From: Porogramme epimiltina
Lineage: Eukaryota; Basidiomycota; Agaricomycetes; Polyporales; Polyporaceae
Length of the DNA: 36,807 nt
Assembly (NCBI GenBank): GCA_900155495.1
Contig: FTLJ01000588.1
Coordinates: 1-36,807 of the forward strand
Direction of reading: 5' to 3'
Part shown: positions 19,213 to 30,580 of the stretch, in pieces
Layout: each line of letters begins with the position of its first letter
How positions within the stretch are numbered: the stretch's first letter is position 1
Position numbers and translations under genes: made by a program
The notes under the pieces: model-generated
Told to the model about the DNA's origin: nothing
The model's input: the letters and a program-made list of their open reading frames with translations, nothing else
The model's database searches: none

Positions 19213-21057
19213 CTATACAGTGGCCCAGGGCTGACTGACGAGCCGCTGTACCGAAATAAGTGCTTGATATCTTACGTCCGCGCTGGCATGCGACATCAAC
19301 TCCATAACACGAGTTTTACCGCCCAGGTCAGTAAGGACTCTGTAGGCAGTTGTTAGCCAATCACAATGTGCAAGCGACGCGACTACGAACTTCTTGCCCC
19401 TCTCATAATGCTTGACATACTGCCCAATATCGTGAGAGGCCACAGCAAGCACTGTAGCATCACTGGACTCCTTGAGAAGTCTGATCAAGATCCTGTTAGG
19501 TCGAGTGTCGCGTCAGCAAAGTAACACGTCCATCGCAATCCGATGCGTACTTGAGCAACTCGTAGTCCTTGTCATTGAGCTTGATCGCATTCTCCTTCCA
19601 GAAAAGATCTGATTCGTGGACTGGTGTCCACGAGAGGTGACCAGATAGGAGCTCCGAGCGGTACTCGTCGTACGTTCTACAATAGTATGAGTTCTGTGCA
19701 CTTATCAGGGGTCATTATGCACGCACGTCAAGCTCTCGAAGCGGGTGCTGAGCTCGTCACGTATGAATTGAATGTCCTCTGGGATGTCTTCGTCAGTCCA
19801 CTTCCGGGTGGACAAATTCTTGGCAAAGGGCAGGAGCCGGGCAACGAGCATGGCAGGCAGGTTTGCTTGCGGTGCTTTGGAAATGAGGTTCTGATCGGGC
19901 ATAAGACTAGGGCTAAGGAACCCACGGAACGTGACACGTACCCGGAAAGTCGCTACAATGACACGGATGACCTTCTCCTTGGCGGCGCCCTGTGCGACGT
20001 CAACTAATATGGGTATAATGTCGAAACGTCTATATTGGGGGTATTCGACGTCGGCATTTGCGCTGGTATAAGTGTGTAGGGACGTACTGCTGAATTTGCT
20101 CTGCGACCTCCTGTTCGAACGTAAGCAACCAGAGGCAGAATCCGATCTGGTAGCACATTTGTGGTGACGCGTTATGCTTGAGAATGTCAACCAAGCTGAC
20201 AAAATAAGCTTAGATGAGAAGCATGACTTAGATCCTGTGTTCAGCCCACTTACCCCAGAACCACAGGAGCATTCGCCCACACTGCTTTCCGGACTTCGGG
20301 ACGGGGAAGTACTGCCTCTAGGCACTGAACCGCAACGTCTCGCTTATGGGACGAGTTGTTCGTAATAAACACAGCGAGTGTGTTAAGGAACGGCTGGAGT
20401 TGCTGGGGTTGCAGTGGATATTTCTCCGCACTGGTCCACAAGTTAATGCGACAGCCAATCGAAGACATAGATACACACCTTAGGAGTACGGTGAGGATCT
20501 GGGCAGCCTTGAGTTGCACAAAGTCGTCCGAAGAGTCCAATATACTAGAAATACATGAGACCGCGTAGAGTTACGAAGTGCTTGAGCGTACCGTAGTAAA
20601 GGGCCGTATGGAAGCTCGGGATCGGTTTGGGCAGCGTTCGTGAACATGGGTATCCGTTCCTCATGGTCTACGGACCGAATTTAAGAGACACAATTACTAT
20701 AAATTGCAATGTAGCTCACCGGTAAGGGCATCCGCAATCAGAACTAGAATGCATGACTGGGTATCGACCCTCTGAAGCTTCTTCAATAGCCGCAGGTATA
20801 GAAGGGCATAGGTCTGGCCGTCTGCGGCATAAAGGGCCTCGATTTTGACCTTGGGTTGACGGTCGACTTTCTTGATGAGAGATAGTTCCTCGGGTATGAT
20901 GAGCCCTGCGCGTTGGTATCCCTACAACCGGGGGTCTGAGCAACTACCACTGAACGGATGTGGCTGTAGAGCGCAGTACCTCCCATGGGACAGGCTTTGC
21001 GCGAATCTTCCCCGAGTTCTCGTCGAGGTAAGAGTTAGAGACAAGCGTGATGGACAT
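19213..21057 (-). CDS. VMA13: V-type proton ATPase subunit H (VMA13), 437 aa
   Basis: Eleven exons on the minus strand: 21057-20980, 20921-20720, 20667-20592, 20544-20479, 20430-20254, 20195-20088, 20029-19942, 19890-19727, 19676-19551, 19492-19391 and 19339-19213. The sum is 1,314 nt in frame, with introns of 47-58 nt. The product is an all-helical HEAT/armadillo protein. Family blocks seen: [43 protein letters not shown] with [14 protein letters not shown], the [15 protein letters not shown] motif linking the two domains, and the C-terminal [16 protein letters not shown] and [13 protein letters not shown]. Subunit H belongs to the peripheral V1 sector. It is needed for ATP-driven proton pumping by the assembled enzyme on vacuoles and silences free V1. 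The start at 21057 ([14 protein letters not shown]) gives the family length. It lies head-to-head with the mL46 gene, only 198 bp apart. Confidence 0.95.
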
Positions 21058-21255
21058 GATGGATGCGCCGTGGCCACTGCTGGCCGTAGATGAGGGGAAG
21101 GCGGTCGAGAGAGACGGGGCTACTGCCGAGAACAGTGACCTCAGAGGAGGGATGTAGCCGGGTTTCCCACGCATACACTTTCGGAAAAGTATGCGCCCTT
21201 GACGCGCTCTGCGCTCATCCTGCCACATTTCGCCCTCAACTTGTTTCCCCACCAC
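21058..21255. promoter_or_regulatory. Compact divergent promoter of VMA13 and mL46
   Basis: 198 bp lie between two divergent start codons (vacuolar ATPase subunit to the left, mitochondrial ribosomal protein to the right). Both core promoters and 5' UTRs must fit here, so a shared bidirectional promoter is likely. No TATA box is apparent. Confidence 0.55.
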
Positions 21256-22319
21256 ATGTTGTCTAGGAGTGCCGCGGCTGTGAGCAGGCAGCACACACGA
21301 GGTGAGCGTTGCAGCATATTTACCTACGGTAACTATTCTAATGCACGGCTTAGCATGTCTCAGTGCTTCGTCACGCTCATTAGCGTCCGTCGCTGAGACG
21401 TCCGCCGCCTCTTCTTCCACCGCCGCACCCACAGCGACACCCGTTCTCAATGCGGCCGTAATCATCAACCGCTCTCCCATCCTGACGCGTAGCTCTTCCA
21501 ATTTCGAACGCGCCTACTACGCGTACCAGTCTCGCATCCGCCGTGCTCTCTTCAACCCCTTCCCGACAGAGTTTTACTTCAAACCCGGCTCACTGCTGGA
21601 GAAGAAGTTCTCGAAAGAGGAGAAGCTCCGCGAGCGGGAGGCGTTTGGTGGATCATGGACATTCAAGGGGAAGGATTCCGACGGGTTGGACGAATCCGGA
21701 AACTTGGTGGACCCCACGGAGCAAACGGAGAGCATGGGAGAGGAACCCATGGAACCGCCAGCACCAAGGATACACGAGTCAGACAAGACTGGAGACGTGA
21801 AGAGCCTGGATCGTCAGGGCGAGCGGAACTTGTACTTGCTCATCCGAGGGAAAGACCACACGGGCCAGGAGGTGTGGAGGTTCCCTCAAGGTGGGCTTGA
21901 AAAGGGCGAGCTTCTTCACCAAGTGAGTGCTGTCGCCGTATTAAATCCGTAGCGTTTGACTCACCATGCCCTGAAGGCTGCATTGAGGGACCTGCATGCC
22001 GAGTGCGGTGAGAACATGGACACTTGGATTGTGGGCAAAAAGCCTATAGCGGTGCACCAACCCTCGGTTCCTGAGAGCACCCAAAAGGCACTAGGTGGAG
22101 AGGTATGACATGCGCCCTTGTTATACAATTGACTTTCAATTTAACGACTGAATCATGCAGCTTTACACGTTCTTCCTGAAGGGGCACATTCTCGCGGGTC
22201 AGGTTCGGCCGAACGGCAAGACTGCCACTGATTTCGCTTGGCTCACGAAGGAGGAGATCGAGCCGCGGGTAGATGCTGCATACTGGGCGAGCGTGAAGGA
22301 TATACTATCTGACTTTTAA
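21256..22319 (+). CDS. Mitochondrial large-subunit ribosomal protein mL46 (MRPL17/MRPL46), 289 aa
   Basis: Four exons: 21256-21301, 21384-21922, 21977-22102 and 22161-22319; total 870 nt. The N-terminus MLSRSAAAVSRQHTR is Arg/Ser/Ala-rich without acidic residues, a typical mitochondrial presequence, and it is encoded alone on the first exon. The body carries the mL46 signatures: FNPFPTEFYFKPGSLLEKKF, then a Nudix-like fold with YLLIRGKDHTGQEVWRFPQGG, followed by ALRDLHAECGENMDTWIVG, LYTFFLKGHILAGQV and the C-terminal FAWLTKEEIEP. mL46 is a structural protein of the mitoribosome central protuberance. The Nudix box is degenerate, as expected for this family, so no hydrolase activity is claimed. 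Frame and family length support the model. The gene is divergent from VMA13. Confidence 0.92.
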
Positions 22320-22727
22320 TTCCTTACATTAATACATACTGCTTCCCACTCCTCTGGTCTCGGGTGTCTTCTGCCCGCGATGCATCTGGAGTGTGTGGCC
22401 ATCTGGGGCGGGCTATCTTGGGACGATCTGTTCTGAAGTTAAGCTTACGTGCCACGCGTCGTGTTATATCATCCGGGGACATGTCCCTGGCCCTGGCAGG
22501 CTGCAGGGAGTCTGAGCAACCCCGTGGTCGCCCGTGCGCAGCGGTGCGTGTCAACGAGCGGGGCTAAGCAGACTACCAAGTCGGGCTAAGCGGGCCCGGG
22601 CCGGGCGCTGTACGCGTGCGTCTGATTCCCACGCCGACTGGGGCTCGGACGAGACGCTGATGAACGTCAGCTCCGACTCGCACCCGCTGCACTGGCCAAC
22701 GCATGCGCCCTCTCTAACTTATTGGCC
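22320..22727. promoter_or_regulatory. Intergenic: mL46 3' end and promoter of EDE1-like gene
   Basis: 408 bp between the mL46 stop and the next start on the same strand. The only feature noted is a short direct repeat of CGGGCTAAGC within 22558-22592, just upstream of the EH-domain gene. No coding region is supported. Confidence 0.5.
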
Positions 22728-25700
22728 ATGTCCAAGTTCACCCCCACACCCCAGGAAGTCGCCCTCATCAACCAGATATTCGCCCAGGCCGACACGCAGA
22801 AGCTCGGCGTCATCACAGGCGAAGCCGCCGTCAAGATATTCAGCGGGGCGAACCTCTCCCCCACAATCCTCGCAGAGATTTGGAGCATCGCCGATGAAGA
22901 CAACAATGGCGTTCTCACCCGTAAAGGCGTCGGCATTGCAGTTCGCTTGCTTGGACACGCTCAGCGCGGCGAGAAGGTCGCGGACGCGCTGGTGACCCAA
23001 CGTGAGTAGTCCTCATCTCGTCGCCTCGTCTTCGCCGTCCACAGCTCATTGCGCGCAGCCGGCCCAACGCCCTCAATTGACGGACTCCCGCCCGTCGCTG
23101 CCCCCTCAAGCATGGCTGCGTCGAGGGCGAAGTCGCCGGTCCCCAGTCTTCCTTCGCTAACCTCTCAAGACAAGGCAAAGTTCTTGAGGCTCTTCATGGG
23201 ATGTCATCCGGTTAACGGTCTATTAAGTGGTGCGTCGCAGCATATTGAGGAAAATGCACTCCATCTCACAGACTACCATAGGTGACAAAGCGAGGGATGT
23301 CTTTGTTAAGTCTAAGCTACCCGTCGATAAGCTTTCACAAATATGGTGAGCAATTCGTCTCCTGTGGATTCTAGTGCAGGCCGTATACACCTCCCTCGAC
23401 CATGATTTCCTCCATTCCTGGCTCTGGATACATGTACAGGCTTCTTGTACCTGTATTCTGGGCCGTCCCCATCTGTTCCAACCGCGGAGCCCCGCCGGGC
23501 TTCTGAATTTACACGTTGCGAGGCTTCTCAACAAGCTTCGTAACGCGTTCAGTCACGGTTGAGCTGTTAAACATCAGGGCAGATGGTCTTTCTTGGTCTG
23601 TTGCGGCCATACACCCTTGATAATAGTGCCAGCGTCCCACCCCATGGCATTTTTCATGCACCGTCACATCTTATGCCCGAGCTTCTACGCTGCGCGTTAG
23701 AAATGAACTTTCGTTCCACTTGTACCACGTGCAGCACGTACCCCACGCTTTGGCTTAGGTGTGCACGCTGCCGTACGGCGGTGGTAGGGGGCGGCCATGT
23801 TTTCCTCAATATCACATGTAGTCCCGCCAATATATACTAACGTACATTTCCTAGGAATCTTGCCGACACTAGGAACCGTGGCTCATTGGATGCGACTGAT
23901 TTCACAGTTGCAATGTACCTCATTCAAGCCTCGATGTCGGGTCAGCTGCAGACCGTCCCCACAGTATTGCCACCCTCATTCTACGAGCAAGCTGCAAACG
24001 GTATCGTGCCTCAGGCCACAGGTGATAGCGGCCATGTGAGCCCGTCCTTTACCGGCAGCTTCCCAGGTCGTTCTATCCAGCCGCAGTACACTGGGCAAAC
24101 GCTTTCTCAGATACAACCTCAGATGACAGGTCAAGCTTTGTCTTTGGTGCAGCCCCAAATGACTGGAACGATAAGGTCCCCTCCTCCGCCTCCACCAGCT
24201 CGATCAGTGGCGTCTCCACCCTCCGGCTCTACGTTCCCTTTCGTTCAGCCTCAGGCCACTGGGGCCCAGTGGGACGTGACTCCTCAGGAAAAGGCCAACT
24301 CGGACCGCATCTTTGACAGCCTTGACGCACAGAAGCGGGGTTATATCGAAGGAGATGTGGCCGTACCTTTCATGCTGCAGTCTAAGCTGCCCGAGGACGC
24401 CCTCGCTCAAATTTGGTGAGCTTCTTGCGCGATCTTAGATATGCATCGTTCTTACGCTGCATTAGGGACTTGTCGGACCTGAATAACGACGGCCGCCTAA
24501 CACGGGAAGGATTTGCAGTGGCTATGCACCTCATCCAGGGCAAGATGACTGGTAGAGATATACCATCCACAATTCCCGCGTCTCTCATCCCGCCATCGAT
24601 GCGTGGAACCGTCGCCGCCGCTCCATCACAACCTCCTGTTCCAGAAGCAATCAAGGATTTGCTATGGGACGATTCTCCCCCCGCCTCTGCGACGGCTACA
24701 ACATACCCACAGTCTATACTGCAGCCTCAATCTACGGGGACATTGTCGGTGCTACAGCCTCAATCAACAGGAACACTCTCTACCATTTCTCAAGGTCGCC
24801 CAACTCCGACTATGTCGCCTCCTCCGCGTGTGCCCTCGGCAGCGGTTTCTGATCCATTTGCTAGCAGTCCTTTCAGCATACCCCAGAGTGAGTCCGATAT
24901 CGGTTGCGCCCCACAGACCTTACTGACCAACCTCCGACAGCCGCACCCGCGAAGGACTTGCTCGGAGACGACGACGAGCCACACGCTGCGTCTCCTCCTC
25001 TTCAGGACAAGTCGGCGGAAATCGGCAATGTCAAGAACCAGCTTGATTCCACCAACCGGTCATTAGAGAACGCGAGGGCCGAACGCGCAGCCATCGAGCG
25101 CCAGCTGACGGAACAGGCTGCAATGCTCTCTAGCTTGCAGACCCAGCTCTCTTCCTCCAAGGCTGCTTATGACACTGAGACGAAGCTGCTCAGCACGCTC
25201 AAGGAGCGCTTCGCGACGCAGAACGCGGATATCCAGAAGACACGCGAGGAGCTCATTCGCTCAGAAAGCGATCTCAGTGCGACGAAAGTCGAAAAGGCGG
25301 AGATCGAGGGTGCACTCCTCCGTGATAAGGAGGAGGTCCGGGACTTGCACCGGAAGATGGCAGAGACTGGTGCTCTGATTGAGACTACCAAGGCCGAGGT
25401 GGAGAAGCTCAAGAAGGAGGCGAAACAGCAAAAGGGCCTGCTGGCCATCGCGAAGAAGCAGCTTGCCACGAGGGAGACGGAGAAGGCCAAGGCCGACAAG
25501 GAGATGGAGGAAGCGAAGGCAGAGTTGCTGCAAATAACTGGAGAGCGCGAGGCGGCCGAGGCCGAATTGAACAAGGAAGAGGTACCCGCCGCTACCACCA
25601 ACGGCCACATCTCTCCCTCGTTGTCCCCTCAGCCGTCTCTTATGTTCGCCGCGACCCAGCCGCTTCCAACGTCACTGCCAACATCTCCGGATGTCTCCCC

Positions 25701-27679
25701 TCCTGCTGTTGGCAAGAGCAACAACCCGTTCGAGCGGCTGGCCCTGTCCAGCACTCCACGGCCGGAGTCGCCCTTCATGCCATTTGCTGCATCCTCGACG
25801 CTCCCAACCCCGGCCGCCACATCTCCGGAACCTACCGTGCAGGAGGCTGTTGCTGTTCCCGAAACCGCCGCGGACGATCCGTTTGGGTTCAACCAAGCAT
25901 TCGCCTCACCAGAGCCCAAGGCTGAGGCGTCGGAACCAGAGACTCCCAAGCCGAGTGTGCCTCCGCCGCTCAACATCGGGTCTCCCAAATCTCAGGACCT
26001 GCTCTCCCCTGCTGACACGGACTTGTTCACGACGCCGCCAAGCACTGCTACCGGATCTCAGCACACGGTTTCGCCACAATACAACCCTGCAGACTCACAG
26101 TTCCCTGTCCTGGGTGAACTATCGGACGATGACGTTACTTCACCCACGCCGACGGGTCCCCCGACCGCTACACCGTCTAACCCTCAGCTTCACGAAGTCG
26201 ACCACGAAGACACCGACCTCACTCATGAACTCAAGGAGATCGAGGAGTCCGACAGCGATGACAGCAGCAGCGACGACGAGGACGATGCTCCTCTTGCTAC
26301 GGTGGCAGCAAAGCTCACGGAGACTGCAGAGACCCCGGCTCAGATCAACGGTACCACGGCCCCATCGGAGACATCGGCCTTCGACGACTCCTTCGGAATT
26401 GCGAGCGAAAGCCACGAGCCCGTTCAGGCATCCGCCAGCGCAGGCCCCGTCGACTTCTCCAGCATGTTTGATACCCCCGCAGTTGGCAAGCAGAGCCCGC
26501 CACCGGCCCCCGTCCCCGCCGTGCTTGAGGCGCCTCAGGTCGTCGACACTCCCAAGGCTAACGGCACAGCGGTCCCGTCCGCAGGCGTCAACGAGTTCGA
26601 CCAGGCTCTTGGGAAGATTCCGAGCACCGATAGCAGTGCCCCCTCCTCCGGCTTCACGGGGTTTGGGTTTGACTCCGCGTTCGAGGACAACTTCGACTTC
26701 GCCGCGGCGTCGGCCGCTCAGCCCACGATAGCGCCCGTAGAGACCGCTCCAGCTCCTGCGGCAGCGGTGGCAGCAGTTGCTCCGGCATTTCCCCCGGCAC
26801 CCACCGCGGTGACGGGCAGAACCACGAGCTTCGACGACGTCTTCGGGACGACCGCACAGCCAGCCGTGCCTGCGCCTGCCCCCGTACCTGTGCCTGCTGT
26901 CCCTACATTCCCGGTTGCCGTACCGGCTCAACCGAACACTCCTTCCTTGTCTTTCGACGACGCGTTCGGTGGTAGCTCTGCAGGAGCGTCGCCCAACCCC
27001 GCGGGCACGCAGAGTTTCGCCTCGAGCACGGCAACAAGGAGCAACGGCACCACGGCCGGGATCTCGTTCGACGACGCGTTCGGCGGGAACGAGGACCCGC
27101 TCGCGCTCGAGAATTCCTTCACGAGCCAGTCGTCCTACCAGCCGCCCGCCGGCCCGCCGCCGGGCAAGGCGCCGTTCCCCACGTCGTCCGCGGCGTCGTC
27201 CCCACGGGGCTCGAGCTCGACCCAGCCAGGCGGACGGCGCTCGTCGTCGTCCCCCGCGCGCCACTCGTCGCCGCCCCCGCGCACTTCGTCGCCGAAGCCC
27301 ACCCTGCGCCCGACGACGGGCGACTCGAGCAAGGAGAAGGCCGCCGCGACGCGGCACAACAGGCTGAGCGTGAGTGGGCGGGTCCTGCGGCGCTCCTTTG
27401 TGCCACAAGTGAACTGACCGCGGCTTGTCCGGATAGATTCGCCTGCCGTTTGGCCGCAAGAAAAAGCAGCAGCACGACGCGCCGCCGGTGCCACCGCTGG
27501 CGCAGACGCAGATTGTGGAGGACCCGACGCCGGCGGTGGAGGACGATGTGGAGGCGGTGAAGACGCTCTGCGGCATGGGGTTCAGCAGGACGCAGGCGGT
27601 GACGGCGCTGGAGGAGCACGGATACGACGTCCAGAGGGCCCTCAATAGCTTACTAGGTTCGTCCACACGGCCGGCTTGA
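22728..27679 (+). CDS. EDE1: Ede1/Eps15-like endocytic scaffold: three EH domains, coiled coil, UBA; 1,387 aa
   Basis: Seven exons: 22728-23001, 23059-23229, 23282-23345, 23855-24415, 24466-24887, 24941-27369 and 27437-27679; total 4,164 nt. EH domains lie at about 5-95, 120-205 and 300-395, each with the NPF-pocket Trp (IWSIAD, IWNLAD, IWDLSD) and EF-hand-like loops. Residues about 515-720 form a long charged coiled coil (ARAERAAIERQLTEQ through GEREAAEAELNKEE). A long Pro/Ser/Ala-rich region follows with repeated SFDDAFGG/FDDVFG motifs. A UBA domain (VKTLCGMGFSRTQAVTALEEHGYDV) closes the protein. This order matches yeast Ede1, an early clathrin-site organiser that binds NPF adaptors and ubiquitinated cargo. 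Seven (I/V/L)xxQxTG sequences lie around EH3, resembling the Pan1/Sla1 targets of Ark1/Prk1 kinases. The start at 22728 opens EH1 directly. The intron at 23346-23854 is unusually long. Confidence 0.93.
23346..23854 (+). other. Oversized 509-nt intron inside EH2 of the EDE1-like gene
   Basis: Donor GTGAGC follows the split Trp codon of QIW. CTAAC branch-point-like sequence and the CCTAG acceptor precede NLADTRNRG. Other introns in this window are mostly 47-120 nt, and the intron at the identical codon position in the paralog (35500-35554) is 55 nt. The extra 450 nt show no ORF of note, terminal inverted repeat or target-site duplication that I can see. Confidence 0.85.
24003..24772 (+). other. 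Seven Ark1/Prk1-type phosphorylation motifs (I/V/L)xxQxTG
   Basis: The encoded heptamers are IVPQATG (24003-24023), IQPQYTG (24075-24095), IQPQMTG (24111-24131), VQPQMTG (24147-24167), VQPQATG (24243-24263) and LQPQSTG twice (24719-24739 and 24752-24772). In yeast, Ark1/Prk1 kinases phosphorylate the Thr of (L/I/V/M)xx(Q/N/T/S)xTG in Pan1, Sla1, Ent1/2 and Scd5 to dismantle actin patches. The motifs are seen directly. Kinase targeting is inferred from that consensus. Confidence 0.75.
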
Positions 27680-28654
27680 GCCACATTAAACCGGATAGCT
27701 GACAGCGGGTGCCGCAGGTACTCAATAATTTGTTCGCCACTTGACGGACGTAGTTTCTCCCATTTCACGCATGTGAATGATTCCCATTTCGATGACCTGA
27801 GGGCACCCATCTGTACTCGTCGCTCGTTCTCCTCCCATGCTCGCCCCCTCCACGCTCGTTTGGATAGTGTTATGAGCTCTTCCCCGATCCTGCTCTTTCT
27901 GATGTGGCCAAACTAAGTAATGCGCTATTCTCGAATGGAACGGACGTCTCTCCTCTTTCACCCCCCTGCCATTGTCCCCTCCGCCTCGAGGCGCGCCTCC
28001 TGGACGGAAGAGAGTACGTACAATAGCCCCTGTCTGCGAATGACATCTTGTTCTCTCGACGCCCACTCCCGCCGGCTGTGTATTCGCGTGTCCCGGGGCG
28101 GCACCCGTGGCTTCTCCCGCCGCTTCCATAGCATACTACGCCCACCACGCTCGGAGGGTGACTCGCAGGCCAAGTCACGCAGGGCGCGAAGCTGGCTCCC
28201 GGGCGTGGGCGGCGACTCGAATCGGGCACAAGCATGCATTGTTCGCGCGCGAGTCCGACGTTGAGCGGCACTGAGCAGCGCTGCTCGCGCTCCCATCGCG
28301 GTGGGACCCCGCGTGTGCGGCTGGATGGGCTTGTTCCTGCCCCAGCGCAGCGCCGGGCGCACCCCCGCCCCATAAAGCACGCGACGCGGGCCCTCGACGT
28401 GTGCACCCGCCCCCCGACGCCCCCAGCGACCCCACGCGGAGGTCGCCGCGTTCACAGCCCGCGTCGACTCCGGCTGCCCATAGCCCCGCCCCACGACTCG
28501 CGGTCCGGACGGGCCTTGTTAGCGACTTGGCGACCCGTGCGTGCGGTCGGTCTGCCTCCCTCGACGCTGACGCTGACGCTGACTCTCCTCGACACGCCTG
28601 CCGCACCCCCGCGAAACCCCCCTCAGCACCCGCCGTGTATTATACCCCGACCCA
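27680..28654. other. Intergenic: EDE1-like 3' end and PDE1 promoter
   Basis: 975 bp between two plus-strand genes. The sequence is GC-rich from about 28,150 on, with overlapping stop-poor frames on both strands that show no domain or consistent structure. A TATTATA run (28640-28646) lies 9 bp before the PDE1 ATG, too close to be its TATA box unless translation starts further on. No further gene is supported. Confidence 0.5.
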
Positions 28655-30184
28655 ATGCCCGCGTTCGACCTCATCGTGGTTGGCTGTGGTGGGCGCTCCC
28701 CCCTCTCTCGCTGCGCTTCGTTCCCAACACGCGTTTGATTCCTGCAGGCGGCGGCCCGAACGAACACAACTTGTCCAGGTGCGTGCTCGGCCCTCCGAAC
28801 GGCCCCCCGCGGCATGACGCGAGCCTGACCGGCCGCTCGCAGCTATTTATTGAAGGCAGGCGACGCGGCCTGGGAGGACGGAATCGTCGCGTTAGAAGCG
28901 GGTGCGTGGTCATTCGCCTCGAGTCTCTGCGTCGCGTGCCCCGGGCTCACGCCTCGCTTCCCGCCGTCGGGCAGGCTCTGGTATCGGGGCGATGAAGAGG
29001 CTGCTCGAGTCGCGCCCGGACGCGTTTATGGCGCCAGTGACGGACTCCGAGCCCGGCCCCGAGGACGAGCCGTCGGGGAAGGGCCCCGCGACTGCCGCTG
29101 AGGTGTATGCTCGAATACGGTGCGCCCGTTTCGTCACCCTGCGCCGTCCCAGCGGGCACCCGAGAAGCTGACCTGTGCGCTGCGCAAGATGCTACCTCCT
29201 CACGCACGCCCACCTCGACCACGTGAACGGGCTCGTACTGTCCGCCGGGTCAGTAGCGGGCCCGCCGAAGCTCGTGTACGGCGGCAGGCAGACGCTCCAG
29301 GGCGTCGCGGGCATCTTCTCTGGCGAAGTCTGGCCCAAGCTCGCAAGCTGGGAAGACGCACGAGAGCCTGGAAGCTGCCTCCTTCTCTCCCCGTAAGTCC
29401 GCGCTGTCCACCCCCGCCGCCGATCCGTGCATCTCGCCCGACCCGCTCATCATGCCCTCCACCCACTCCCACTTCCCACGCCCCGCAGACTGGAGCCCGC
29501 CGCAGAGTACAAGCCCGTCGCGCGCGGGCTCTCCGTGCGCATGTTCCCCGTCAGCCACGGGCAGGGCGCGGGCGGCGCGGGCACGACGTACCCCTCGAGC
29601 GCGTACTTTGTGCGGCACGACGCCTCCGCGCGCGAGCTCCTCTTCTTCGGCGACGTCGAGCCCGACGCGGTCGCCGCCGAGCCGGGCAACGCGGAGGTCT
29701 GGCGCGCCGCCGCGCCCAAGGTCCCGCACGCGCTCGCCGCGCTCTTCATCGAGTGCTCGTGGCCCGCGGGCCGCGCCCGCGACGTGCTCTACGGCCACCT
29801 CAGCCCGGAGCACCTCGCGGACGAGCTCGCCGCGCTCGCGCTCGAGATCGCAGGCACCCGCCAGCGCCAGGAGCAGAAGCAGCAGCAGGCGCAGAAGCAG
29901 AACGGGCCCCGCAAGAAGAAGCGGCGCAACACGGACTCGCTGCCGAGCGTCAAGGGCGCGCTGGAGGGGCTGCGCGTGTACATAATCCACTGCAAGGACG
30001 ACATAGAGAAGAAGTTCGACGAGCCGATCCACAAGGTGATCGCCGACCAGGTACGAGAGCTGGTGGACGCGAAGGAGCTGGGGGCGGAGATCATCGCCGT
30101 CGAACAGGGCATGCACATTTGTACGTCCACAATGCCGTCCTTGTCCACATCCGGCTGACGTGTTCCCCATTTTCAGCTATTTAG
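28655..30184 (+). CDS. PDE1: Class II (PDE1-type) 3',5'-cyclic-nucleotide phosphodiesterase, 370 aa
   Basis: Seven exons: 28655-28688, 28748-28778, 28843-28901, 28975-29119, 29189-29392, 29489-30120 and 30177-30184; total 1,113 nt. The protein has the metallo-beta-lactamase fold of low-affinity cAMP phosphodiesterases. The N-terminus contains GCGGGPNEHNLSSYLLK, the metal-binding THAHLDHVNGL is at 95-105 (His96, His98, Asp100, His101), SVRMFPVSHG and LLFFGDVEPDAV follow, with FIECSWP, LYGHLSPEHL and YIIHCKDD further on. These are the ordered class II PDE motifs. It hydrolyses cAMP and tempers protein kinase A signalling in fungi. An insertion of about 25 residues (282-306), rich in Gln then Lys/Arg (KQQQAQKQNGPRKKKRR), is low-complexity and could act as a nuclear signal. 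The last coding exon is only 8 nt (end of Ser, Ile, stop). It converges on striatin. Confidence 0.93.
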
Positions 30185-30580
30185 GTCGGGAGTGGACACC
30201 GTCCGATACCCACCGCACAACGTAATGTTATACCGTGAACTCGCCGCGTTTCCATAACTGTAGCCATAGCCAACACTGTATCCATATGCCGTTTATCACC
30301 TGTTAGAATGTACTCCAAAAGCTCAACCGATTGCCATTCCGAGATAACGATACTATTACTGCGCTCATAAAGGTCGTAGCGAGGTATATGAGTGTACACA
30401 AGAGCAAGGGACAGACCGAAAAGCTGGCGGCGCGCGCGCGTCGACGTCATGGAGGGGGCTATAGCTATATGGACAGGCATATATGAGCAGTCTATTAACC
30501 ACAACGGGCGGGAGTGCCGATACAGTCCACGCGACCTCACAACAACAGGCCAAACGACCGGAGAGTGGTCCGACCTGCGC
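30185..30580. other. Convergent intergenic region, PDE1 and striatin 3' ends
   Basis: 396 bp between the two stop codons, AT-richer than the flanking coding sequence. It should hold both 3' UTRs. No coding region, repeat or RNA gene was recognised. Confidence 0.6.

Noticed and set aside
16601..21057. P450 as part of a secondary-metabolite cluster
   Set aside because: Its neighbours are a V-ATPase subunit and a tetraspanin; no synthase, transporter or pathway regulator is nearby.
26140..27810. 556-codon antisense frame opposite the EDE1-like gene
   Set aside because: It is Arg/Gly/Ala-rich with no domain and mirrors the codon bias of the sense exon, whose EH, coiled-coil and UBA product is clear.
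28640..28646. TATTATA as the PDE1 TATA box
   Set aside because: It lies only 9 bp before the ATG, which leaves no room for a transcription start upstream of the start codon.
29120..30184. 354-codon plus-strand frame overlapping PDE1
   Set aside because: Arg/Ala-rich alternate frame of a GC-rich exon; the PDE1 frame carries the metal-binding and family motifs.
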